A stretch of DNA of 64,000 nucleotides, taken from positions 3,348,001 to 3,412,000 of the forward strand of contig NZ_CP073766.1 of assembly GCF_018255755.1 (NCBI RefSeq), read 5' to 3'. The notes beneath the pieces were generated by a model. It saw only the letters and a list, made by a program, of their open reading frames with translations, had not been told where the DNA came from and made no database searches. The translations under genes were made by a program, and so were the position numbers. The stretch is from Chitinophaga sp. HK235. Its GTDB lineage: Bacteria; Bacteroidota; Bacteroidia; Chitinophagales; Chitinophagaceae. Of the stretch, positions 1 through 6,910 are shown in pieces. Each line of letters opens with the position of its first letter. Position 1 is the stretch's first letter.

Positions 1-897
1 CCGGATATGTTGTTTGGGATAATAATCACCGGTATTGATATCGGCTACATTCACCCATACTTTATAGTTGTTGTCGGAGTAATTCTGAAAAGCGTTCAGC
101 TGAATGGTAAAGCCGGATTTGGCAGTATAACCGGCATTCAGGGCAGAGCGGTGTGTATTAAAGGAGCCGAAGGAATACGATGCGTCTACATACGTGCGAC
201 GGCTGTTGTTGGTGACGATATTGATAGCACCGCCGAGTGCATCAGCGCCCAGCCAGATGGGCACTACGCCTTTATACACTTCTACTCTTTCAGCGAGGTT
301 GATGGGAATATTATTGAGCTGGAAAGAAGAGCCGAAATTATCCATGGGCACGCCGTCCAGGAAAAACTTCACCTGTTTGCCGATGAATCCGTTGAGGGAG
401 AAGTTCATCCGGGAGCCGAGGCCGCCGGTTTCACGAACCCTTACGCCGGAAACGCGGTCCAGTGCATGTGAGAGGTCGAGTGTGGAGTTGTATAATTTCC
501 TGGCATCGATGGCTGTCACATTAAAAGCCTGTCTGTTTACTTCCTGGCTGGCAGTACGGCCGATCACGGAAACAGTATTAATTTCACTGATGGCGGTTTG
601 CAGGCTGACATTGAGTTTCAGCTGTTCTCCTGCTTTCAGGGTAAAGACCTGTTGCTGGCTTTTATAGCCTACGGCAGATATCAGCAGGATATGTTTACCG
701 GGATGGATATTTTTAAAATGATAAAAACCTTCGTCGTTGGTGATGGCATAAGCCGCACTATGCTGCAGTTTAAGGGAAGCGCCCGGCACCGGAGTGCCGG
801 AGGCATCTTTCAGCTGGCCGCTAATGCTGCTCTGCGCATATAGGAATAGGGATAGGATACTCAAAATACCTGTCAGTAATATCTTTTTTATGTGCAT
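1..897 (-). CDS. TonB-dependent receptor, N-terminal part (runs off left edge)
   Basis: Outer-membrane active-transport receptor; 299 codons are present and the barrel continues beyond base 1. I translated it from the minus strand starting at the ATG at 897-895. Residues 1-21 form a signal peptide ending in LYAQ. Residues about 23-105 match the carboxypeptidase-D-regulatory-like domain common in Bacteroidota receptors (SGQLKDASGTPVPGASL, then GFYHFKNIHPGKH). A plug domain follows, with RVSGVRVRETGG, the VKFFLDGVPMD element and GALGGAINIVT-like signatures (here ADALGGAINIVTN). The substrate cannot be told: no SusD partner is visible in the window, so iron-chelate or vitamin uptake is as likely as glycan uptake. 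The upstream 400 bp is shared with a divergent oxidoreductase. Family is secure; substrate is unknown. Confidence 0.92.
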   Translation of the reverse strand, partial: MHIKKILLTGILSILSLFLYAQSSISGQLKDASGTPVPGASLKLQHSAAYAITNDEGFYHFKNIHPGKHILLISAVGYKSQQQVFTLKAGEQLKLNVSLQTAISEINTVSVIGRTASQEVNRQAFNVTAIDARKLYNSTLDLSHALDRVSGVRVRETGGLGSRMNFSLNGFIGKQVKFFLDGVPMDNFGSSFQLNNIPINLAERVEVYKGVVPIWLGADALGGAINIVTNNSRRTYVDASYSFGSFNTHRSALNAGYTAKSGFTIQLNAFQNYSDNNYKVWVNVADINTGDYYPKQHIR

Positions 898-1302
898 TGT
901 TTATATATATTATTTCATTTCAGTTTGCTGCCTGGGTATGGGCAATACAGTATCGGGCAGGAATCCCCACCATGTCCACCAACGATACATTCACGATTTC
1001 ATCAGTAACCGGCGTCGCTACAGTGCCGGAGAGAAATGTACAATACTATTATAGGTAATATCTGCCTGCAAAAATATCCACGACAAAACGAAATCATTTT
1101 CGATATCAGGAAAAATAAACGGGGATTTTTTTTCCGCATTGCGCAGATAACAGAAAAGTACAGGTGATAACGCGATGGGACATACGAAGCAACACAACCC
1201 ACCCGGAAAAAAAATTCCGTATCTGAACATTTTCGCCGTTATTGTTTATGGTACTACATCGACAGACCTTTGTGTCATTCCAAAAAATCAAATGATATCA
1301 CT
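898..1302. other. Divergent intergenic region, 405 bp
   Basis: This gap separates the receptor (minus) from the imine-reductase-like gene (plus) and should hold both promoters. The AT-rich stretch at about 900-918 lies just before the receptor start. A weak hairpin (CCGGC/GCCGG arms, about 1014-1034) is the only local structure I see. I found no convincing TAnnTTTG element, riboswitch core or small gene. Confidence 0.4.
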
Positions 1303-2178
1303 ATGACAACAAGCACAATAAAAGCCGTTACGTTGATAGGTTTGGGAGCTATGGGCCAGGCGCTGGCTCAGGCTTTATTACAACAGGGATTTAAAGTAAC
1401 CGTATGGAACCGCAATGCCGCTAAAGCTGCACCATTGCAGGCAGCAGGTGCCATCGTGGCCGCCACGGCACAGGAAGCTGTCAGTGCCAGTCCTGTGGTG
1501 ATCACCTGCATTACAGATTATCATATCAGCCGCAGCATCATGCATACACAGGCCGTGGCGGCAGCCTTAAAAAGTAAAACATGGATAGAACTGAGCTCTG
1601 GCACACCTAAAGAAGCCCGGGATCAGGAAGCATGGGCCAAGGCAAATGACATCCACTATCTGGATGGCGCCATACTCGCCACTCCCGACCAGATAGGCCG
1701 CCCCAACACATCGCTATTCGTATCCGGCAGCAAAACAGCCTATGATAACAGCGAAGCTCCGCTCAAAGCCATAGCTGGCGCTTTGCAGTATATGGGTGAA
1801 GATTCCGGAGCTGCTTCCACCTGGGACATGGGCTTCCTCGCCGTCCTCTTTGGAGCCATGAGTGGTTTCTTCCACGGTGGTAGAGTATTTGAAGCAGAAG
1901 GACTGACGATAGGTGCACTGGGCAACATGATACCACTGATAGCACCGGCATTGGGAGAGATGTTAAAACATCAGGGAGATACCATCCAGTCGGGCAGCTA
2001 CAACGTTCCTTATAGCTCGCTGGATCTCTGTGCCGGCAGCATAGACCTCTTTATCAAACATGCAGAAGAAGCAGGCATCTCATCAGAAGTTCCTTCTTCC
2101 ATCAAAAAAATATTCAAAAGGGCACAAGATGCAGGTTATGGCGGAGAACAAGTAGCGGCTGCCTACAAAACCTATTAA
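1303..2178 (+). CDS. Imine-reductase-like NADPH-dependent oxidoreductase
   Basis: Predicted cytosolic NAD(P)H-dependent enzyme of the 6-phosphogluconate/beta-hydroxyacid dehydrogenase superfamily, 291 residues. The N-terminal Rossmann fold has GLGAMG at residues 13-18, and VWNR at 34-37 fits NADPH preference. Four features point to the imine reductase subgroup rather than to hydroxyisobutyrate dehydrogenase: the TDYH segment at 71-74, the LSSGTP motif at 98-102, the YLDGAILATP block at 119-128, and Asp175 in STWDMGF, the position of the catalytic Asp or Tyr in characterised imine reductases. The beta-HAD catalytic lysine region is not apparent. ATG at 1303 was chosen because it directly precedes the fold; an in-frame TTG lies at 1270. 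The physiological substrate is unknown. Confidence 0.83.
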   Translation: MTTSTIKAVTLIGLGAMGQALAQALLQQGFKVTVWNRNAAKAAPLQAAGAIVAATAQEAVSASPVVITCITDYHISRSIMHTQAVAAALKSKTWIELSSGTPKEARDQEAWAKANDIHYLDGAILATPDQIGRPNTSLFVSGSKTAYDNSEAPLKAIAGALQYMGEDSGAASTWDMGFLAVLFGAMSGFFHGGRVFEAEGLTIGALGNMIPLIAPALGEMLKHQGDTIQSGSYNVPYSSLDLCAGSIDLFIKHAEEAGISSEVPSSIKKIFKRAQDAGYGGEQVAAAYKTY

Positions 2179-2182
2179 AAAA

Positions 2183-2216
2183 CAAAGCGGACATGCTTAC
2201 CGGCATGTCCGCTTTG
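2183..2216. terminator. Bidirectional hairpin terminator
   Basis: A perfect 13-bp stem (2183-2195 with 2204-2216) and 8-nt loop lie between two convergent genes whose stops are at 2178 and 2227. A short A-run precedes it and a TTTG follows it, so it could serve both strands. Confidence 0.8.
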
Positions 2217-2226
2217 ATTGTATCCT

Positions 2227-3150
2227 TTAAGCTTTACGCGATATCTCCAGCAATGGATGATGGCCATCCGGTTCAAAACGGATTTTCTCAAACCCCTCCT
2301 CTGTAAATTTTGTTTTCACATCTTCTATATAAGTGGTCCATGCCTTGCCACTGTTCATAATACGGAACCATTGCAGACTATTAATCTGCATCAGATGACT
2401 CAGATGTTCGAGTTTAGGGCAATCGGAGATATCCAGGCGCTCCAGTCCTGAGAGATGTTCCAGCCCTTCGAGCGATGTTAGTTTTTTATTCCATTTAATT
2501 TCGACATCGCGGAGCTGTTCATATCCTTTCAGTCCTTTGAAGCTTTCGTGTCTGCCTTCCATCCATCCGGCGAAGTGAAAAGTAGCGGCGCCGGCCTGGT
2601 TGAGTGTTTCCACGGTATCTGCTTTATGAAGAAACAGGTTTTGTGTATGCTGGCATTTACCAACTTCGGAAAGGTTCAGCTTTTTATTACCGAGGGTAAT
2701 GACGAGGGTATTGGTGAGCCCGGGAAAGCTGTCTGCATAAAAGTCAGACATCACTCTGCCGAGGTCCAGTGTTTTAATATATGGCAGTACCAGTGTCTTA
2801 TTCCAGTTGACTTTGGCTTTGTTATCGCTCAGCACGCCCACCTGCAGGGCTTCGAGGCTGTCCGGCAGGTCTTCGGCCTTCAGGTGTGGTACAAACCAGG
2901 AAGGAATGATCAGTGTTTTGAGGTTGGGCAAAGTGGCCACCACAGGCGGGACTGTGGTTGTGCCGGAATCATCGGGCCATAGTTCAAGAAAATCGATGTC
3001 TGCCAGCAGACTTTCTTCCACCACTCCCCAGGCCAGTCCTCTGTCTTGATATCCTTTAAACTTCTCTTTTTCCGCTGTATGTAGTGTTTGTCCCATAAGC
3101 CAGCGGGGTGTGCCCGAAGGAATAATTTTGCCGGTGTAACTGATAGACAT
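2227..3150 (-). CDS. Leucine-rich-repeat-like protein of unknown function
   Basis: I do not recognise a named family. The 307-residue product starting at the ATG at 3150 has no signal peptide or membrane segment, so it is probably cytosolic. Its centre and C-terminal half contain irregular repeats of about 22-25 residues with leucine-rich cores (LKTLIIPS, LEALQVGVL, IKTLDLGRV, LTSLEGLEHLSGLERLDIS, LEHLSHLMQINSLQWFRI), the pattern of short bacterial LRR or LRR-like solenoids used for protein binding. An upstream in-frame start at 3276 would add 42 residues of poor composition. It is a single gene with terminators on both sides. The function is open; a binding or scaffold role is only inference from the fold. 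Confidence 0.7.
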   Translation of the reverse strand: MSISYTGKIIPSGTPRWLMGQTLHTAEKEKFKGYQDRGLAWGVVEESLLADIDFLELWPDDSGTTTVPPVVATLPNLKTLIIPSWFVPHLKAEDLPDSLEALQVGVLSDNKAKVNWNKTLVLPYIKTLDLGRVMSDFYADSFPGLTNTLVITLGNKKLNLSEVGKCQHTQNLFLHKADTVETLNQAGAATFHFAGWMEGRHESFKGLKGYEQLRDVEIKWNKKLTSLEGLEHLSGLERLDISDCPKLEHLSHLMQINSLQWFRIMNSGKAWTTYIEDVKTKFTEEGFEKIRFEPDGHHPLLEISRKA

Positions 3151-3280
3151 TCCTGATTTATTTATAATGAATATGATGCTGAGCCATCCTGGCAGCGTTT
3201 GACCGGGGCAAGTACTACGTCTAATATAAGAAATCCTGACCAGGATTGATGGCCCCGGCCGCAATTTAATATCCATATAT

Positions 3281-3310
3281 AAAAAGAGACCGCCCCGAAA
3301 GGCGGTCTCT
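3281..3310 (-). terminator. Intrinsic terminator of the tsdA-type operon
   Basis: A 10-bp perfect stem (3285-3294 with 3301-3310) has a 6-nt loop and, read on the minus strand, a T-run at 3285-3281. It lies about 27 bp downstream of the last operon stop (3337), as expected for rho-independent termination. Confidence 0.85.
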
Positions 3311-3336
3311 TTCCATTAGGATCACTATCGTTGTTA

Positions 3337-4257
3337 TCAATCCGGTTTCTCTACACTAAAACCGTACTTCCGGTATATTTTTTTGGCGGTATCGCTGGTC
3401 AGGAAGTCCATAAAATCGGCTGCAGCCTGCTGATGTGGTGCGTTTTTGAGCTGTCCTGCCATATACGTGGCCGTTATATTGTGCTGATCGGGTATAGTTA
3501 TCAGTGATATGGGATGACCGATCATTTGCTGGTAATAGGCCTCAGAATACCATACCGGTGCAGCATCGCTCTGATGGTATAAGATACGCATCGGTGTCTG
3601 GCGGTGATGGATCTGGGTAAGGAAAGTAGTACCATCTTTCACCTTTTTCTCCATGATCTGTTGTTTCAGCTGTTCACCGCCTGCTTTCACATAGGCTTCT
3701 TCTATCCGTTTGCCGATGCCTTCCCAGGCAGGATTAGGCATACTCACTCTTACGCCGGGCCGGGCCAGATCCTTCAGGCTGTGCACTTTGGCCGGATTAT
3801 TTGCAGGTACCATCAATGCCAGTTTGTTGTATGCATAAGTAACAGTTTTGCTGAAATGATCAGCCATACCGGTGATGCGTGTTTTACCGGCGGTATATAC
3901 GTCCGGTTTCAGGGTGATGCGCATATTACCGATGGTGAGTGAACCACCCTCTATCTGCTGCGCCAGAATGCCCGGTGGCAGCGTTTCTGCAAACACCCGC
4001 TGATAAGCAGGAAACTGTTGTTTAAAGGCTTCCAGCAACTCATCAATGCACATAAACTGATTACCCGCAAAAAACACCACCAGCTGCGGATCGTTGATAT
4101 CACCGTACAGATCGGGCACATTATCCACACCGGGCACGGTAAACATCACCTTGCTCTGCGGCGGTTTGTTCCAGGGCGGATCAAAACGATAGTCCTGTGC
4201 ACTGGCCGCTCCGGGGATGCCTGCGAGCAACAGGGCGGAAAAAAATAATCTTCTCAT
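3337..4257 (-). CDS. Periplasmic substrate-binding protein (ModA/PBP2-like), orphan
   Basis: Secreted 306-residue protein of the type 2 periplasmic-binding fold. The signal peptide ends about residue 21 (GAASAQ). The mature part shows the usual two-lobe pattern: an N-lobe with VFFAGNQF, a hinge segment YAYNKLALMVPANNPAKVHSL typical of molybdate/sulfate-type binding proteins, then PNPAWEGIG and a C-terminal AADFMDFLTSDTAKKIYRKYGF ending, classic for ModA-like proteins. No ABC permease or ATPase accompanies it. It is the third gene after a diheme cytochrome and a DsrE protein, with 4 bp to the preceding stop, so an oxyanion or sulfur-compound ligand is plausible but unproven. ATG at 4257 was chosen over TTG at 4275 because it sits at the head of the signal peptide and avoids overlap. 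Confidence 0.75.
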   Translation of the reverse strand: MRRLFFSALLLAGIPGAASAQDYRFDPPWNKPPQSKVMFTVPGVDNVPDLYGDINDPQLVVFFAGNQFMCIDELLEAFKQQFPAYQRVFAETLPPGILAQQIEGGSLTIGNMRITLKPDVYTAGKTRITGMADHFSKTVTYAYNKLALMVPANNPAKVHSLKDLARPGVRVSMPNPAWEGIGKRIEEAYVKAGGEQLKQQIMEKKVKDGTTFLTQIHHRQTPMRILYHQSDAAPVWYSEAYYQQMIGHPISLITIPDQHNITATYMAGQLKNAPHQQAAADFMDFLTSDTAKKIYRKYGFSVEKPD

Positions 4258-4261
4258 GGTT

Positions 4262-4726
4262 TTACGGTTTAACAACAGACCAGCCTTCAGCCTGACGGAT
4301 GATCAACTCTCCATTACCACTAGGTACCAGGGCCACAAAATCATAGAGCTGTTCCAGCGGAATCTTTCTTTCTTCCAGGGTATTACGACACTGTGCTACA
4401 ATCACGCCCCTACCGATCAGCGCTTTCAGGGCTTCTTCATATTCACTGCCTTTCAGCAAAGCATCGGTACCCTGTGAAAAAGCCACCAGCTCTATTTGCA
4501 GCTTGCCTTTCAGGCGTGGATCATTCAATGCATTATTAATATTACGGATCGCTTTCTGAATCACCTTGGGATCGTTTTTGTCCAGTTGATAGATAGCGTT
4601 GTATTGCCTTTGTTTGGCTACGGCGCCGGTGAATGCGTGGTTTTTCTGCAGCTGAGCTTCGGTGGTTTGTGCATGGCCTGCCTGCATCATAAACATCATC
4701 AGTGGAATTGCCAGGAGCTTCTTCAT
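4262..4726 (-). CDS. Secreted DsrE/DsrF-like sulfur-relay protein
   Basis: A 154-residue protein with a signal peptide (cleavage near GHAQ, residue 20) and a DsrE-like fold: IQKAIRNINNALNDP, the LQIELVAFSQGTDAL strand-turn and the GVIVAQCRNTLEE loop carrying Cys113, at the position of the conserved cysteine in DsrE-type proteins. It is the middle gene of the operon, 10 bp after the diheme cytochrome and 4 bp before the binding protein. DsrE-family proteins shuttle persulfide sulfur; the export signal would place this one in the periplasm, next to a thiosulfate-oxidising cytochrome. The start at 4726 begins the signal peptide; a longer reading from 4771 adds 15 unlikely residues. Confidence 0.75.
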   Translation of the reverse strand: MKKLLAIPLMMFMMQAGHAQTTEAQLQKNHAFTGAVAKQRQYNAIYQLDKNDPKVIQKAIRNINNALNDPRLKGKLQIELVAFSQGTDALLKGSEYEEALKALIGRGVIVAQCRNTLEERKIPLEQLYDFVALVPSGNGELIIRQAEGWSVVKP

Positions 4727-4736
4727 ATATGAGTTT

Positions 4737-5744
4737 TTATTTTGTGATATTTTGTAGTCTTCGTTGTTCATCCTTTATCGGCTGAAAAGGACCAAATTTA
4801 TGTTGTGCTTCTGAAAAAGTGTCTGCATATGGTTTGAAAGGAAAATCGACCGGCTTTTTAGCGACCAGCTGCCAGTCTTTATCCTGGTTCAGATGTGGGC
4901 GTGGCCGGCTGTTGACAAAGGCCGCCACATCCCATGCTTCTTCTTCTGTGAGCTGAGGCTCGTGATAGTCTGTACCAAAAGGCATGTTGTTATATACGAA
5001 GCCGGCGAAATTACTTAAGCGGTAAAGGCCGGCGCCATCATTATAACTATGCGGCCCCCATAAAGGCGGATAGCTGTAGCCCGCTCCCAGCGGATTCGGT
5101 TGTCCTTCTCCGTTTTTGCCGTGGCAGCTGCTGCATTTACTGTTGTACACCAGCATACCTCCGTTGGGATCGGCGCCTCTCTCGAGATATTTTATTTTCA
5201 TGATACTGGTGCCATTCGGTTTGGTGCCTTTAGGTACTTCCTCACCGAGCCATTTGATATAAGCATAGATCGCCTGCATCTCCCGGCTGCCGGTATCCGG
5301 TGCATGTCCGTTAAGGCTTCTTTCAAAACAATCCGTTACCCGGTCGTAGATGGTTTGTATACCATTGTTGCGGGCACGGAACAATGGATACGTGGCATAT
5401 ACCTTGCCGAAATTATTGCCGTAAGGCACTGTCCCTGCCTGCAGATGGCAGTTCTGGCAGTTCATACCATTACTGATTTGAGCGACGGAACCTTGCGGCC
5501 CCAGATAATGGGCGGTGTTGGCAATAAGGTCGTGGCCATATTGTATGAGGCGACCACTGTCCGTGGAGGTGGGTATCTGCAGGCTGCTCCAGCCTCTCCA
5601 CACATCTTCCTGCCGGTGGGTACTAAGCCAGACAGAAAAAGCCGCATCCTCTTTTTTCTTCTGCCGGTAGGCACTGATACTTTCCTTTGCCACCACAAGC
5701 CCCGTGGTGGCGAATAATAAAACGGGAATCCAGTCTGTTTTCAT
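4737..5744 (-). CDS. tsdA: TsdA-type diheme cytochrome c, thiosulfate dehydrogenase
   Basis: Predicted periplasmic diheme c-type cytochrome that couples two thiosulfates to tetrathionate (the TsdA reaction, which can also run in reverse). The 335-residue product has an N-terminal membrane anchor or signal (residues 5-19). Heme 1 binds at CQNCH, residues 96-100. The following NFGKVYATYPLFRARNNG block and Cys139 in DCFERS match the unusual His/Cys-ligated heme of TsdA. Heme 2 binds at CSSCH, residues 204-208, and Met254 in NNMPFG is the likely sixth ligand. It is first in a three-gene operon with DsrE and a binding protein. ATG at 5744 fits the anchor and the upstream -7 element. Family assignment is strong; reaction direction and electron partner are inferred. 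Confidence 0.85.
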   Translation of the reverse strand: MKTDWIPVLLFATTGLVVAKESISAYRQKKKEDAAFSVWLSTHRQEDVWRGWSSLQIPTSTDSGRLIQYGHDLIANTAHYLGPQGSVAQISNGMNCQNCHLQAGTVPYGNNFGKVYATYPLFRARNNGIQTIYDRVTDCFERSLNGHAPDTGSREMQAIYAYIKWLGEEVPKGTKPNGTSIMKIKYLERGADPNGGMLVYNSKCSSCHGKNGEGQPNPLGAGYSYPPLWGPHSYNDGAGLYRLSNFAGFVYNNMPFGTDYHEPQLTEEEAWDVAAFVNSRPRPHLNQDKDWQLVAKKPVDFPFKPYADTFSEAQHKFGPFQPIKDEQRRLQNITK

Positions 5745-5773
5745 AACTATCGTTGTTTCCGTATTCGATGGCT

Positions 5774-5781
5774 CAAAGATA
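5774..5781 (-). promoter_or_regulatory. Bacteroidota-type -7 element for the tsdA operon
   Basis: On the minus strand this reads TATCTTTG, a full match to the TAnnTTTG consensus, 30 bp before the chosen ATG. No clean TTTG -33 box is seen at the expected distance, so the call rests on the -7 element only. Confidence 0.45.
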
Positions 5782-5878
5782 ATATCGGCCTTACTGGGAT
5801 TATAATCACCAATAATTATGAGCGATAACCGGAAGTTATAACCATCATAACACTGCCAAAAAAGTAGCAAGAAACGGG

Positions 5879-5909
5879 TTGACGGCAGAAAGTCCTCATT
5901 GTACTTTTG
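5879..5909 (+). promoter_or_regulatory. Bacteroidota-type promoter for oxygenase/Ada operon
   Basis: TTG at 5879-5881 and TACTTTTG at 5902-5909 match the -33 and TAnnTTTG -7 elements with 20 bp between. The ATG at 5928 follows 18 bp later, which argues against the in-frame TTG at 5907 as start because that would lie inside the -7 box. Confidence 0.6.
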
Positions 5910-5927
5910 TTATCAAATACATGTGAT

Positions 5928-6641
5928 ATGGACAATATTATCAGCAGGCTGGAGCAGCAGGACTGGCGCACCATCGCCGAATCTCTTCATGACAAAGGTT
6001 TTTCTATCGTTGAAAATATATTATCAGCTGAAGAATGCAAACAGCTTATCAGCAACTACACCTCTCCCGACATCTACCGCAAAACCATCTCCATGGAGCG
6101 GTACCGCTTTGGCAGCGGCGAATATAAGTATTTTAAATATCCGCTGTCATCACTGATCACCGCTATCCGGCAAACCGTATACAGCTATATTGCGCCGATA
6201 GCCAATAAATGGATGGAAGTGCTACAGATAGACAAAACCTTTCCTGCCACTCACGAAACACTGCTGCAGCAATGCAAGGCTGCCGGCCAGGACAAGCCCA
6301 CCATCCTCATTCTGAAATACGGCCCTGGTGGTTTTAACACCTTGCACCAGGACCTCTATGGAGATATCTTCTTTCCCATGCAGATCGTTTTGTTTCTCAA
6401 TGAACCGGATGAAGACTATAGCGGCGGCGAGTTTGTGCTCACAGAACAAATTCCGAGGGCGCAGTCCAAAGCCACTGTGCTAAAGCCACGCCGGGGAGAC
6501 ATGCTCATTTTCACCACCAACTTCCGCCCGACAAAAGGCAGCAAAGGTTATTACAGAGTGAATATGAAACATGGGGTGAGTGAGGTAACTAACGGTAACA
6601 GGCATACGCTGGGGATTATTTTTCATGATGCACTGAGCTGA
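5928..6641 (+). CDS. 2OG-Fe(II) oxygenase, nucleic-acid-type (COG3826-like)
   Basis: Cytosolic iron(II)/2-oxoglutarate dioxygenase, 237 residues. Visible core elements are TLHQDLYGD with the HxD iron ligands, LFLNEPDEDYSGGEFVLTEQ (the usual strand after HxD), and the distal His in NMKHGVSEV followed by NRHTLGIIFHDA, whose Arg would bind 2-oxoglutarate. The length and the GGEFVL-type block fit the prokaryotic family proposed to act on nucleic acids (Oxygenase-NA), not the prolyl hydroxylases. Its stop overlaps the start of an Ada-type zinc-finger gene by one base, which supports a role in reversing base alkylation or another modification. The substrate is inferred, not shown. Confidence 0.8.
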   Translation: MDNIISRLEQQDWRTIAESLHDKGFSIVENILSAEECKQLISNYTSPDIYRKTISMERYRFGSGEYKYFKYPLSSLITAIRQTVYSYIAPIANKWMEVLQIDKTFPATHETLLQQCKAAGQDKPTILILKYGPGGFNTLHQDLYGDIFFPMQIVLFLNEPDEDYSGGEFVLTEQIPRAQSKATVLKPRRGDMLIFTTNFRPTKGSKGYYRVNMKHGVSEVTNGNRHTLGIIFHDALS

Positions 6642-6910
6642 TGACAATGTTTTACCATACAGCTCTGGGCGCAACACCATTCGCCCGCAACCGCAGGATC
6701 TGTCAGCTCCGGCAGGCCGGACTATTACAACTGGGAGGCAACAGGAAACTGAAAATATACGGGCTTCTCACCTGTAAATCCGGCAAAAGGATGCTGACAG
6801 ACAACCGGGTGTTCTTCTCCGGCGAAGCAGAGGCGCAGGCCCATGGCTACCGTCCCTGCGGACATTGTATGCCTGAAAAATATAAACAATGGAAAGCAGG
6901 ACAGGGTTAA
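6641..6910 (+). CDS. Stand-alone Ada-type metal-binding domain protein
   Basis: An 89-residue protein consisting almost only of the zinc domain of the Ada methyl-phosphotriester sensor. The hallmark NRVFFSGEAEAQAHGYRPC GHC stretch (residues 55-76) ends in the Cys73/Cys76 pair, and Cys45 lies in LLTCKSGKRM. In E. coli Ada four cysteines bind zinc (CxxxC plus CxxC); here the position equivalent to the second cysteine appears to be Lys49. The methyltransferase and AraC parts of Ada are absent. The ATG overlaps the oxygenase stop (TGATG), so the two are translationally coupled. It may repair or sense methyl-phosphotriesters, or simply recruit the oxygenase to DNA. Its stop shares the TTAA at 6907-6910 with the convergent permease gene. 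Confidence 0.8.
   Translation: MTMFYHTALGATPFARNRRICQLRQAGLLQLGGNRKLKIYGLLTCKSGKRMLTDNRVFFSGEAEAQAHGYRPCGHCMPEKYKQWKAGQG

Noticed and set aside
950..1035. Possible cobalamin-type riboswitch before the TonB receptor
   Set aside because: A CACTGTAGCG-like piece recalls part of the motif, but the conserved core and the paired helices cannot be assembled.
5100..5717. Long open frame on the plus strand opposite the diheme cytochrome
   Set aside because: It is the antisense shadow of a gene with clear heme motifs and has no domain or promoter of its own.
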